This document shows, piece by piece, positions 28,110-36,296 of a DNA stretch of 64,000 nucleotides (its first letter is position 1; each line of letters opens with the position of its first letter). The notes beneath the pieces are model-generated. The model made no database searches. It saw nothing but the letters and a program-made list of their open reading frames with translations, and was not told the DNA's origin. The position numbers and the translations under genes were made by a program. Source of the DNA: Thiomicrorhabdus immobilis. GTDB lineage: Bacteria; Pseudomonadota; Gammaproteobacteria; Thiomicrospirales; Thiomicrospiraceae. The DNA is taken from contig NZ_AP024202.1 of NCBI RefSeq assembly GCF_021654855.1, forward strand, positions 1,364,001 to 1,428,000. The letters run 5' to 3'.

Positions 28110-29240
28110 TTACACATCTTTGGTCGGAATATTCGCTTCAATCATGCTTTCGATGTCTGAGTTTTGAATATGTAATGTACGGGTTGGGAACGCCATTTCC
28201 GCACCATGTGCTTCAACGATATCATTAACCTTCAATAAAACGTCTTGTTTGATTTCGTGAAACTCAATCCAATTGGTGGTTTTGGTGAACGTATAGATAA
28301 AGAAATCCAACGACGAAGCGCCAAAACCGTTGAAATTTACAATCAAGGTTTGTGTATTATCAATATCATCATGTTCTTTAAGCATCTCTTTAACTGCCGT
28401 TATGATTGCCCGCATCTTACTGGCATCCGCATAACGGATCCCCATGGTCTCTTTTATCCTGCGATTGGTCATGCGAGATGGGTTTTCAATGGCAATATTG
28501 GCAAAGATACCATTTGGCACATACAACGGACGTTTATCGAACGTACGGATAGTGGTTCTGCGCCAGCCGATTTCCTCTACGGTTCCTTCAATCTCTTTAT
28601 CAGGAGAGCGAATCCACTCACCGACCGTAAACGGCTTATCCATATAGAGCATCAAACCACCAAATAGATTGCTTAACAGGTCTTTGGCAGCAAAACCGAT
28701 GGCTATACCACCTACCCCACCAAAAGCCAGCAATCCGGTCAAACTCACACCAAACGCGTTTAAGAAGAATAGCCCCGTTAAGATGAACACCAACAAACGG
28801 ATGATTTTTGCAAAGGCTTCTACCGTGACCTCATCCAAACGCTCGTCGCCTCGTGCCAACTCTTTTAAATGAAACTCCAGACGTTGCACTAGACGAATCG
28901 CAAACCAACCAAAAGAGAGGGTTAATATCGTCTCTTTAAAAGACAAAATATAGGGCACTAAATTGGTATAAACCTCAAAATGGTTGATGCTGGTTGTCAA
29001 CATCAAGACCAGCCCCGTCACCCAGATGAAGAAAGAAGCCGGCGATCTAGCGGCATCCACAAAACTGTCTACCCAAACATGTTCGGTTTTTAATAGACGA
29101 TAGTGAACAATCCGCAAAACATAACGCTGTACGACATCCAAAATCATGGTGACGGTTAGAATCGATAAAAGCAATAACAGCCAAACCTGTCCACCAAAAA
29201 GTATCACTAAATCCGTCCAGACTTGTGTTAACCATTCCAT
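28110..29240 (-). CDS. MscS-family mechanosensitive channel
   Basis: 376 residues. About four or five membrane segments are followed by the pore helix GVGGIAIGFAAKDLLSNLFG and the MscS beta domain (SPDKEIEGTVEEIGWRRTTI). It belongs to the mid-sized YbdG/YjeP-like MscS relatives rather than the 286-residue MscS type. Starts one base after the nagZ stop, so it is co-transcribed with nagZ. Confidence 0.9.
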   Translation of the reverse strand: MEWLTQVWTDLVILFGGQVWLLLLLSILTVTMILDVVQRYVLRIVHYRLLKTEHVWVDSFVDAARSPASFFIWVTGLVLMLTTSINHFEVYTNLVPYILSFKETILTLSFGWFAIRLVQRLEFHLKELARGDERLDEVTVEAFAKIIRLLVFILTGLFFLNAFGVSLTGLLAFGGVGGIAIGFAAKDLLSNLFGGLMLYMDKPFTVGEWIRSPDKEIEGTVEEIGWRRTTIRTFDKRPLYVPNGIFANIAIENPSRMTNRRIKETMGIRYADASKMRAIITAVKEMLKEHDDIDNTQTLIVNFNGFGASSLDFFIYTFTKTTNWIEFHEIKQDVLLKVNDIVEAHGAEMAFPTRTLHIQNSDIESMIEANIPTKDV

Positions 29241-30311
29241 TTAAATTAAATCCTGTTGATCTTGTTGTTGATTGATTCTATCGACGACAGAAACCGCCGC
29301 TTGCCACAAAGGGTCATACTGTAACTTGGAATATTCGAATTTGCCGTGTGCATGCAAACGGATCAAACGTGCATGCGACAAGGTATTTGAGTGCCAATGC
29401 ACTTTACTGAGCACCTCATCCGCCGCAACAGGGTCATTACAGACCAGCACCAAATCGCAACCCGCTTGCAAGGCGTTGGCCACTCTTTCAGGAGCACTGC
29501 CAAATTCCGTAGCCGCTTTCATACTCATATCATCACTGATGATAGCGCCTTCAAAATGGCACTGTTGACGCAACACTTTTTGCAACCAAAACTCAGAAAA
29601 GCCCGCCGGATTTTTATCGACCTTAGGGTAAATCACATGGGCGGGCATCACCGCATCGACACCATTCTCTATCAAACGAAGAAACGGCTGTATATCGTGT
29701 TGCTGAATTTCAGCTAAAGAGCGGTTATCAACCGCCACTTCTAAATGGGTATCCGCCTCAATAAAACCATGCCCAGGAAAATGTTTGGCCACCGATGCCA
29801 TACCCGCTTTACGCATGCCGTTCATCAAGTGAAACGCTAAATGACCTACCGCAATCGGATTGGCATGAAACGCTCTGTCACCAATCACTTTGCTACCGCC
29901 ATAATCCAAGTCCAAGACTGGCGCAAAACTAAAATCCACGCCCACCGAGAGAAGCTCCGCCGCCAGCAACCATCCAAATTTTTCGGCCGTTTCAAAACTC
30001 TGCTTCTGGTCTTTCTCATACAGTTCGCCCAACACACGCATTGGAGGTATATGGGTAAAACCGCTTCTAAAGCGCTGTACACGCCCACCTTCATGATCCA
30101 CTCCAATCAACAGCTTTGGATGGCGTAAATCGTGAATCTCCTGGGTCAAGCTTTTGATTTGTTCAGGCGATTCAAAATTCCGGCTGAAAAGTATCACCCC
30201 TGCAACCATAGGGTCCATTAAACGTTCAATTTCGTGAGCTTGAAGTCGTACGCCTTCAATGTCCACCATAACACTACCTAATGACATGGATTTACCCGCT
30301 ACGTGTTGCAT
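29241..30311 (-). CDS. nagZ: Beta-N-acetylhexosaminidase NagZ
   Basis: 356 residues, glycoside hydrolase family 3. It removes GlcNAc from anhydro-muropeptides in the cytoplasm during wall recycling. Motifs: LIGVDHEGGRVQRF, the KHFPGHGFIEADTH loop with the catalytic histidine, and the nucleophile aspartate in AIISDDMSM. The ATG at 30311 follows AAAGGG. It is next to murB and near peptide permeases, consistent with recycling. Confidence 0.95.
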   Translation of the reverse strand: MQHVAGKSMSLGSVMVDIEGVRLQAHEIERLMDPMVAGVILFSRNFESPEQIKSLTQEIHDLRHPKLLIGVDHEGGRVQRFRSGFTHIPPMRVLGELYEKDQKQSFETAEKFGWLLAAELLSVGVDFSFAPVLDLDYGGSKVIGDRAFHANPIAVGHLAFHLMNGMRKAGMASVAKHFPGHGFIEADTHLEVAVDNRSLAEIQQHDIQPFLRLIENGVDAVMPAHVIYPKVDKNPAGFSEFWLQKVLRQQCHFEGAIISDDMSMKAATEFGSAPERVANALQAGCDLVLVCNDPVAADEVLSKVHWHSNTLSHARLIRLHAHGKFEYSKLQYDPLWQAAVSVVDRINQQQDQQDLI

Positions 30312-30452
30312 TGTTACCCTTTAATCCTGTATCTGAAACTGTATTAAAATAAATGAAGCATATCATACCCAAAAACTGGATTGTAAACACAAGCTTAACC
30401 CTACTGTAATATTCATTGATTACCATTGTGAGAAAAATAGAAGGAAAAATGA

Positions 30453-30902
30453 ATGGCTAAACTGATTGGCATTGCAACACATCAAGACTCTAGAGGTGAA
30501 ATCCACACTCACAATGAGATTCAAATCTCCCTGGAAACCGGATTGGAAAAAGACTACCAAGGTAAGAAAAACCCTAATACGAGTGTAACCCTACTTTCTA
30601 AAAAAAGCTGGGAGCTTGCTTGTGCACAAGCAGGTAAAGAGCTTAATTGGACCGAACGCCGTGCCAATTTATTAATCGATGATATCGAATTCTCAGACTT
30701 GATGGTTGGTCAGCAGATTCAGATTGGCAATGTCTTGCTAGAAATCACCAAAGAAACCGACCCTTGTAGCCGCATGGATGAACTGCAACCTGGCTTGAAA
30801 GAGGCATTATCCCCAGATTGGCGTGGAGGAGCGCGTTGCAAGGTTTTGCGTAAAGGTGAAGTCACCATCGGTGACAAGGTGACCATCCTAAAGCGCTTTT
30901 AA
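30453..30902 (+). CDS. MOSC-domain protein
   Basis: 149 residues covering one MOSC domain. The conserved cysteine lies in ITKETDPCSRMDE, with WRGGARCKVLRKG downstream. MOSC domains occur in molybdenum-cofactor sulfurases and YiiM/YuaD-type N-hydroxylated-base reductases. Here the domain stands alone, so a sulfur-carrier or molybdopterin-linked oxidoreductase role is inferred. Divergent from nagZ. Confidence 0.85.
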   Translation: MAKLIGIATHQDSRGEIHTHNEIQISLETGLEKDYQGKKNPNTSVTLLSKKSWELACAQAGKELNWTERRANLLIDDIEFSDLMVGQQIQIGNVLLEITKETDPCSRMDELQPGLKEALSPDWRGGARCKVLRKGEVTIGDKVTILKRF

Positions 30903-31004
30903 ACAGCTAGTACTCTTATCTCACTATCTGAATATCTAAATAAGTCCAAAAGACAAGTTGAATTTATTGTTCTCAAACAATTGTCTTTAAAAGCGACAAA
31001 AAAC

Positions 31005-31018
31005 GACCAGGCCTGGTC
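31005..31018. repeat. CAGGCCTG-family palindrome, 14-bp copy between convergent genes
   Basis: GACCAGG plus exact complement CCTGGTC. On the minus strand it is followed at once by CGTTTTTT, so it may terminate the permease operon; a second AAAAAACG/CGTTTTTT pair flanks it. Confidence 0.85.
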
Positions 31019-31047
31019 ATTCCATCTTAGCGTTTTTTATGTAAAAA

Positions 31048-31848
31048 TTATTTAACCGAACGGGTTCTTACATCTAAGTAATCGCGCCATTGGTCACCAA
31101 TCAGGTTGACCGCCAAAACCACCATCATCAAAGCTAATCCGGGCGCCAGCACCAAATGAGGTGCCACCAATAGATAACGGGTTCCCTCCTTAATCATACT
31201 GCCCCATGACGCTTCAGGCGGCTGCACACCCAAACCTAAAAACGACAATCCCGCTTCGGAAATCACCGCACCGGCAATCCCAAATGTCGCTTCAACCCCC
31301 AAGGGGGCAAGAATCAATGGTAAAACATGACGGTACAGCATGATTGGCGTCGGAACCGCTAAAGCCCTTGCTGCCAAAATGTGTTCACGGTGGCGAATAC
31401 TCATGGTTTGGGCTCTTGATAAGCGAGCATAGCCAACCCAGCCAACAACCACTAAGGCGAACACCACGTTCTCAATCCCAGGGCCAAGAATCGCTGCCAG
31501 GGCAATCGCCAACAACAAACCGGGAAAAGCCAAGAATACATCAATCACCTTGGTAATGACGCGGTCAACCCAACCCCCTAGATAACCGCTCAACACACCG
31601 ATGGTGGTACCGATAATGGCCGAGAAAAACACCACCCCTAGCGCCACAAATAACGAGGTTTGCGCCCCTAAAGCGACACGTTGCAAAACAGGACGCCCCA
31701 ACTCGTCGGAACCTAACCAGGCCTGCTGATTGGGTGCGGATAAAAAGGCATTTAAATCAACGAAATTAGCATCATCGCCAATCAAAAAGCCCAATATAGC
31801 CAAAGCCAACCAGGCAAAGACAATCACATAACTCACGACTCTCAACAT
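31048..31848 (-). CDS. dppC: Dipeptide/oligopeptide ABC transporter permease, DppC type
   Basis: 266 residues from the ATG at 31848, which overlaps the dppB stop as TAATG and has GGCGAG upstream. Binding-protein-dependent permease with about six membrane segments and the EAA loop (HVLPLILAPLGVEATFGIAGA, EAGLSFLGLG). Forms the channel with DppB. No ATPase subunits are in the window. One CAGGCCTG copy encodes Gln-Ala-Trp. Confidence 0.9.
   Translation of the reverse strand: MLRVVSYVIVFAWLALAILGFLIGDDANFVDLNAFLSAPNQQAWLGSDELGRPVLQRVALGAQTSLFVALGVVFFSAIIGTTIGVLSGYLGGWVDRVITKVIDVFLAFPGLLLAIALAAILGPGIENVVFALVVVGWVGYARLSRAQTMSIRHREHILAARALAVPTPIMLYRHVLPLILAPLGVEATFGIAGAVISEAGLSFLGLGVQPPEASWGSMIKEGTRYLLVAPHLVLAPGLALMMVVLAVNLIGDQWRDYLDVRTRSVK
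31718..31725. repeat. CAGGCCTG copy inside dppC
   Basis: Context AACCAGGCCTGC; encodes Gln-Ala-Trp on the coding strand. Confidence 0.8.
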
Positions 31849-32771
31849 TAACTCGCCACCCTGATTCTTGGATCCAGCCAAGCATAAACCAGCTCTGTAA
31901 GACCGTTGATGGTGATGTAGGCAACACTGATGACCAAGATACAACCTTGCACCACCGGATAATCACGACGTTGGATAGACTCCACCAACAATTGCCCCAA
32001 GCCTGGCCAATCGAAAACCACCTCGGTGATTACCGCGCCACCCAATAAGGTGCCAAGCTGTAAACCTAAAATGGTGACTACCGGCAGCAATGCATTCAAT
32101 AGAGCGTGCTTTCCGTATACGATAGAAGACGGCAACCCTTTGGCTTGTGCGGTACGAATATAATCTTCGTGCATCACCTCTAACAAGGAGGCGCGTAACA
32201 TTCTGGCCAAGATAGCCGCCAAGGCCGTTCCCAAGGTGATAGACGGCAAAACCCAAGCAAAAGGTTGTTCCACACCACTTACCGGTAGCCACGACAGGCC
32301 CAATGAAAACACCAAAATCAACATTGGCCCAAGCCAAAAATTAGGAATTGACACACCTATCAAAGAAACGGTCATCGAGAGATGGTCCGGCCATTTACCG
32401 GCACGTAATGCCGCCCAAAGCCCAAGCGGAAAAGCGATCAACACCGCCACCAACAAGGCCATGACCGCCAACTGCAATGTCATTGGAAACCGCTCGGAAA
32501 TCAGTTCGGCTACGGGTTGTTGAAAAAACAGCGATTGCCCTAAGTCAAACTGCAACAGGCCTGTTAGGTATTGGATATATTGTGTCCAAATCGGCAAATG
32601 CAAGCCCAGCTGTTGGCGTAAGGCGTTCTCATCTGTCGGGCTAGCCCAATCGCCTAACATCACCGCAACCGGATCCCCTGGGACTAAATGAATCAAAAAG
32701 AACACAAGAGTCCCGACAATCCAGGAAACGAATAACACCGAACCAATCAAACGAAGCATATAAGCGATCAA
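31848..32771 (-). CDS. dppB: Dipeptide/oligopeptide ABC transporter permease, DppB type
   Basis: 307 residues with about six membrane segments. It begins with the DppB-family N-terminus (FLIHLVPGDPVAVMLGDWA) and contains the EAA region YIRTAQAKGLPSSIVYGKHA. Its start overlaps the stop of the L,D-transpeptidase gene by four bases (ATGA type) and its stop overlaps the dppC start, so all three are translationally coupled. Confidence 0.92.
   Translation of the reverse strand: MIAYMLRLIGSVLFVSWIVGTLVFFLIHLVPGDPVAVMLGDWASPTDENALRQQLGLHLPIWTQYIQYLTGLLQFDLGQSLFFQQPVAELISERFPMTLQLAVMALLVAVLIAFPLGLWAALRAGKWPDHLSMTVSLIGVSIPNFWLGPMLILVFSLGLSWLPVSGVEQPFAWVLPSITLGTALAAILARMLRASLLEVMHEDYIRTAQAKGLPSSIVYGKHALLNALLPVVTILGLQLGTLLGGAVITEVVFDWPGLGQLLVESIQRRDYPVVQGCILVISVAYITINGLTELVYAWLDPRIRVAS
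32556..32563. repeat. CAGGCCTG copy inside dppB
   Basis: Part of a 12-base palindrome AACAGGCCTGTT; encodes Thr-Gly-Leu. Confidence 0.8.
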
Positions 32772-33250
32772 GCGACAATCTCCACTGGCGTCTGGATATC
32801 GATCAAATCGAACAGCTCGATAATATCCTGGTTACGCATACGGATACAGCCATGTGAAACAGGTTGCCCCATAGGCTCTCTGTCGGGGGTACCGTGAATA
32901 TAGATATAGCGTTGCATGGTATCCACTGAACCCAATCGGTTAATGCCTTTTTCAGTGCCGGATAACCAAAGGATACGGCTTAAAATCCAATCTCTATCTG
33001 GAAATTGTTGTGCCAACTCAGCCGAATAAATTTCACCGGTAGCTCTTCTAGCCACAAACACCGAGTTAATCGGCTGGTTTCTCCCTATCATGGCTCGCAC
33101 GATGTGTTTACCTAAAGGGGTTTGTCCAGAATCTTTCTGACAACCAATGCCATTAAAAGCGGTGCTGACCGGATAGGTTTTGGATAAAACCCTATTCTCA
33201 AAAAGCGTGAGGGATTGGTCTGAAATTGATATGCGGATTGAATACGACAA
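32768..33250 (-). CDS. L,D-transpeptidase (YkuD) domain protein
   Basis: 160 residues, essentially one YkuD domain. The active site is complete: IYIHGTPD followed by PVSHGCIRMRNQDI with the catalytic histidine and cysteine. Family members crosslink diaminopimelate residues or attach lipoproteins in the periplasm, or act as carboxypeptidases. No signal peptide is visible, and the start appears to be TTG. The gene heads the dppB-dppC unit. A cytoplasmic role on imported or recycled muropeptides is possible, though a missed export signal cannot be excluded. Confidence 0.85.
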   Translation of the reverse strand: MSYSIRISISDQSLTLFENRVLSKTYPVSTAFNGIGCQKDSGQTPLGKHIVRAMIGRNQPINSVFVARRATGEIYSAELAQQFPDRDWILSRILWLSGTEKGINRLGSVDTMQRYIYIHGTPDREPMGQPVSHGCIRMRNQDIIELFDLIDIQTPVEIVA

Positions 33251-33402
33251 AAATGATCACTGAACTAAATTAAAAAACAGCCATTATTCTACCCTTGATT
33301 CACCAAGCATTAAATGGATTACGAAAAATAAAACAACATGGGTGATATATTTTAAGATTGTAGACGGAAAACCAAAATATCGACACATAACAACATCTTA
33401 GC

Positions 33403-33431
33403 TTGATAGAAGGTACGCAAAGTCCTATATA
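33403..33431 (+). promoter_or_regulatory. Candidate sigma-70 promoter upstream of the riboswitch
   Basis: TTGATA (33403-33408), 17-base spacer, TATATA (33426-33431). It points towards the c-di-GMP riboswitch and the DUF2202 gene and would give a leader of roughly 360 bases. The intervening 33440-33596 also contains TCACCCTAGAGGGTGA, a short hairpin of unknown role. Confidence 0.4.
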
Positions 33432-33596
33432 ATCGGCAATGTCATAAATAAGTCTGTTTCAAATCCATAAAAATTTTCATAGAGTAAATCATTAAATCTC
33501 ACCCTAGAGGGTGATTTGCATAACCAAGCTATATCCCTAAACTAGAATTAAATCGACAAACTACTGCTTACACAGATTAGTTTTCGAATTTAAACA

Positions 33597-33690
33597 ATTA
33601 TTTGTTGCGCCAAACTTGTTGTGAAGCAAGGACGGAAAGCCAAGGGTCTTATTGATATCAAGCTTATAAGATAGCCGGTTGCCAAATAAT
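33597..33690 (+). ncRNA. Cyclic-di-GMP-I (GEMM) riboswitch
   Basis: The conserved GEMM core is readable: GCCAAAC, then AAGGACGGAAAGCC with the GNRA-like tetraloop, a variable hairpin (GGGTCTT ... AAGAT) and AGCCGGTTGCC. A perfect eight-base P1 stem closes it (ATTATTTG at 33597, CAAATAAT at 33683). The 3' P1 strand can instead pair with CATTATT at 33725, giving an alternative fold that could be the expression platform. The regulated gene starts at 33803. Whether c-di-GMP turns it on or off cannot be told from the sequence. Confidence 0.88.
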
Positions 33691-33802
33691 GAATGGTCTA
33701 ATAGTTCGCTCTAATAGGTCACTCCATTATTGTCCCTTCTCACATTTTTGTGCCTTCAATATCTCAATATCGAACAAAGATAAGATATTAAAGGAAATAA
33801 AA

Positions 33803-34510
33803 ATGAAAAATTCAATATTCAAAACAGCCTTAGTTACTTTTGCCATTTTAGCCGTAAGCAGTCCATATGCGGTTGCCGGTAAATGGAATCAACAAAGCTC
33901 AACATCAACCGACACTCAAACAGCAACCACCTCTTCCTTAACCAGTTTTGAAAGCGACAGCTTAAAGTTCATGCGTGAAGAAGAAAAACTAGCACGAGAT
34001 GTCTACCTAAGTTTATATGACGTTTGGGGTATGCCTATTTTTCAAAACATAGCCGATTCAGAACAGAAACATACCGATAGTGTTGCCAGTTTGTTAACTA
34101 AATATGGTATTGAAGACCCTGTTAAGTCGGATGCGATTGGAGAGTACACAGACCCAGCTTTTACCGAACTTTATCACGCATTGGTTGACTATGGTTCATA
34201 CAGTTATGAACAAGCATTGAAAGTGGGAACGGAAATTGAAGAACTTGATATTGCTGACTTAAACAACCAACTGAATATCGTGAAAAAATCCGACATCCAG
34301 AATGTTTACAGCAACTTACTGAAAGGTTCTAGAAATCACTTAAGAAGTTTCTACAGCCTTGTTGTTGACGGTGGATTCGAATACACACCGACACACATCA
34401 GCCAAGAAGAGTTTGATGCGATTGTATACTCTGAAAGCGAGACCGGAAACATTAACGATACAACCAGCACTTCAACGTCCACAACCTCGGGTGGAAAAGG
34501 AAGACGTTAA
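33803..34510 (+). CDS. Secreted DUF2202 ferritin-like protein
   Basis: 235 residues from the ATG at 33803, which has AAGGA seven bases upstream; the longer open frame from 33689 runs into the riboswitch and is not coding. Signal peptide (IFKTALVTFAILAVSSPYAVAG), then a four-helix ferritin-like domain with EEEKLARDVYLSLYD, SEQKHTDSV, GTEIEELDI and RNHLRSF, that is repeated Glu and ExxH-type metal ligands. The C-terminus is a low-complexity Ser/Thr tail. Function of the family is unknown. It is controlled by a c-di-GMP riboswitch. Confidence 0.88.
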   Translation: MKNSIFKTALVTFAILAVSSPYAVAGKWNQQSSTSTDTQTATTSSLTSFESDSLKFMREEEKLARDVYLSLYDVWGMPIFQNIADSEQKHTDSVASLLTKYGIEDPVKSDAIGEYTDPAFTELYHALVDYGSYSYEQALKVGTEIEELDIADLNNQLNIVKKSDIQNVYSNLLKGSRNHLRSFYSLVVDGGFEYTPTHISQEEFDAIVYSESETGNINDTTSTSTSTTSGGKGRR

Positions 34511-34608
34511 AAAAACCGAAGCATAAAAACTGAAGCATAGGGACAAAAGCGCTCTCTCCTCTGCACGACTCAAAACGTCTCTACCTGAAATGCTTTGAAG
34601 TTTGTTTG

Positions 34609-34650
34609 ATACGGCCTTTATGGTTACAAAACCATAAAGGCCGTATTTTT
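34609..34650 (+). terminator. Rho-independent terminator of the DUF2202 gene
   Basis: Perfect 17-base stem starting ATACGGCCTTTATGG, ACAA loop, then a T run on the plus strand. Between the DUF2202 gene and the convergent peptide-binding protein gene. Confidence 0.92.
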
Positions 34651-34688
34651 AGAACCACTAATCCTCTTTCTCGCCATTCGAAATCAAG

Positions 34689-36227
34689 TCACACTTTGTG
34701 ACAATCAAGCAAGCCATCCAAACGTCCATCCGAGTAGAGAACATTTCCGCTTACGCCCTTTCTCGCCACCGCATACTGGTCTTCGTACCACAAAGGCATC
34801 GTCGCTAAGGTTTTTTGCAAATGACGCTGCAAGGTTTGGTAGAGCTCGGCTTGTTTTGCCAATTCTTGGGTTTTACCGGCTGAACGAATCAACGCATCCG
34901 CTTCAGCATCACGGTAACGTCCCCGATTCGCTCCACTGGGGGGAATCGCTTCAGAATCGAATACATACTGGAAAATATCCGGGCTCTTTATGCCGACCCA
35001 CGCCAAGCTATAAAGCTGAAATCGGCCTTTTTTAATATCGCTGTAAAAGGTTCCCCAGTCATAACTTTGTATATTGAGGTGAATCCCCACTTGTTTTAAT
35101 TGCGATTGATAAATCGTCGCCAATCGTATACGCGTGGGATCATTGGAGGTTTTATAACTCAAGCTGATAATCGGTTCATTCTGTTCATTAAAAGTGACCA
35201 GGCCTGCTGGTAAAGAAGAGAAATCGAGCTCTTTTAATAAGGATTTCGCCTTCTGAGGGTTGTACTCATAAGCGGGCATATCCTCTACACCACACCAATG
35301 CTCCGGAACCAGCAAACCACCGGCTAGACGGGCATGGCCGGAAAACATCGCATCCACAATAGCTTGCCTATCAATACCGTGGGCGATGGCCTGGCGCAAT
35401 TCGGGCTGTGCGAGTAACGGGTCTTCAAAGTTGAAACCGATATAACCCAAATTGGTTCCTTTATGCCAAGTTACCGCTAATTCAGGTTGTTTTAAACAGT
35501 ACTGCACCAATTCTGGCGAAAGGTCGTTTTGAATAATATCCAATTCCCCTTTCTTAAGCTTCAAGACCCTGACCGTAGCGTCTTTAACCGGAATAAACAC
35601 CAGTTGGATGTGATCATTACGACGTTGAATCACCAGCTTCTGTTCCGATAATGACACGAACTCACATGCACCGGAACCGACCGGTTTCTCATGGAATGGA
35701 TGCTGTTGCTCAAGCAGATTTTTAGGCAGGATTCCAATCACCAAACGCCCTACAAACAAAGCATCGGCTTTCTCTAACACAAACTCTACTTGCTTAGGGT
35801 TCAACACCTTAATTGAAGTGATGCCTTTCAAAGAGCCTCTATGAGCAGAGCCAAAATCCGGGTCGAGAATACTTTGATAGGTCGCGGCCACATCTTCCGC
35901 AGTCAGGGGCTGGCCATTATGAAACACCGATATTTCTTGCAAAGTGAATACATAACGGGTATCGGAAACTTGTTGCCAAGAAGCCAAGTCTGGAACCGCT
36001 TCAAAACGCTCATTAAAATCAATTAACTGGCGATAGAGTAAACGGTTGATACGACTGGAAAGTGCATCCGTAGCTTTGCGAGGGTCTAACATTCTAGGTC
36101 GTGCAGTAATACCGACTAGGATTTGAGAAGATTGTGCCTGAGAGTGGCAACCAACCAGGCCTGCTAAACCAAGAGAACTGGTCGCCACTAAGGAGTTTTT
36201 AACAAACTGGCGACGATTAATATTCAA
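34689..36227 (-). CDS. Peptide ABC transporter substrate-binding lipoprotein
   Basis: 512 residues, solute-binding protein family 5. The N-terminus combines a twin-arginine motif (NRRQFVKN) with a lipobox (LAGLVGC), suggesting Tat export and lipidation. The mature part shows ITARPRMLDPRKATDALSS and HNGQPLTAEDVAATY, typical of DppA/OppA proteins. Likely partner of DppBC encoded 1.4 kb away on the same strand; the riboswitch gene lies between on the other strand. Two CAGGCCTG copies lie in this gene. Confidence 0.9.
   Translation of the reverse strand: MNINRRQFVKNSLVATSSLGLAGLVGCHSQAQSSQILVGITARPRMLDPRKATDALSSRINRLLYRQLIDFNERFEAVPDLASWQQVSDTRYVFTLQEISVFHNGQPLTAEDVAATYQSILDPDFGSAHRGSLKGITSIKVLNPKQVEFVLEKADALFVGRLVIGILPKNLLEQQHPFHEKPVGSGACEFVSLSEQKLVIQRRNDHIQLVFIPVKDATVRVLKLKKGELDIIQNDLSPELVQYCLKQPELAVTWHKGTNLGYIGFNFEDPLLAQPELRQAIAHGIDRQAIVDAMFSGHARLAGGLLVPEHWCGVEDMPAYEYNPQKAKSLLKELDFSSLPAGLVTFNEQNEPIISLSYKTSNDPTRIRLATIYQSQLKQVGIHLNIQSYDWGTFYSDIKKGRFQLYSLAWVGIKSPDIFQYVFDSEAIPPSGANRGRYRDAEADALIRSAGKTQELAKQAELYQTLQRHLQKTLATMPLWYEDQYAVARKGVSGNVLYSDGRLDGLLDCHKV
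35199..35206. repeat. CAGGCCTG copy in the peptide-binding protein gene
   Basis: Context GACCAGGCCTGC; encodes Ala-Gly-Leu. Confidence 0.85.
36156..36163. repeat. CAGGCCTG copy in the signal-peptide region of the binding protein
   Basis: Context AACCAGGCCTGC; encodes the Ala-Gly-Leu just before the lipobox cysteine. Confidence 0.85.
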
Positions 36228-36296
36228 ATAACGCTACTCCGCTTGATTTTGAATGAAGAGGAGTCAAAAACTTAACTGATGGCATAAAAATCAACG

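Noticed and set aside
31849-31944. 32-codon extension of dppC
   Set aside because: It lies inside dppB, and the TAATG start at 31848 gives the normal DppC length.
33689-33802. N-terminal extension of the DUF2202 reading frame
   Set aside because: It overlaps the riboswitch, lacks a ribosome site, and the ATG at 33803 has AAGGA and a signal peptide.
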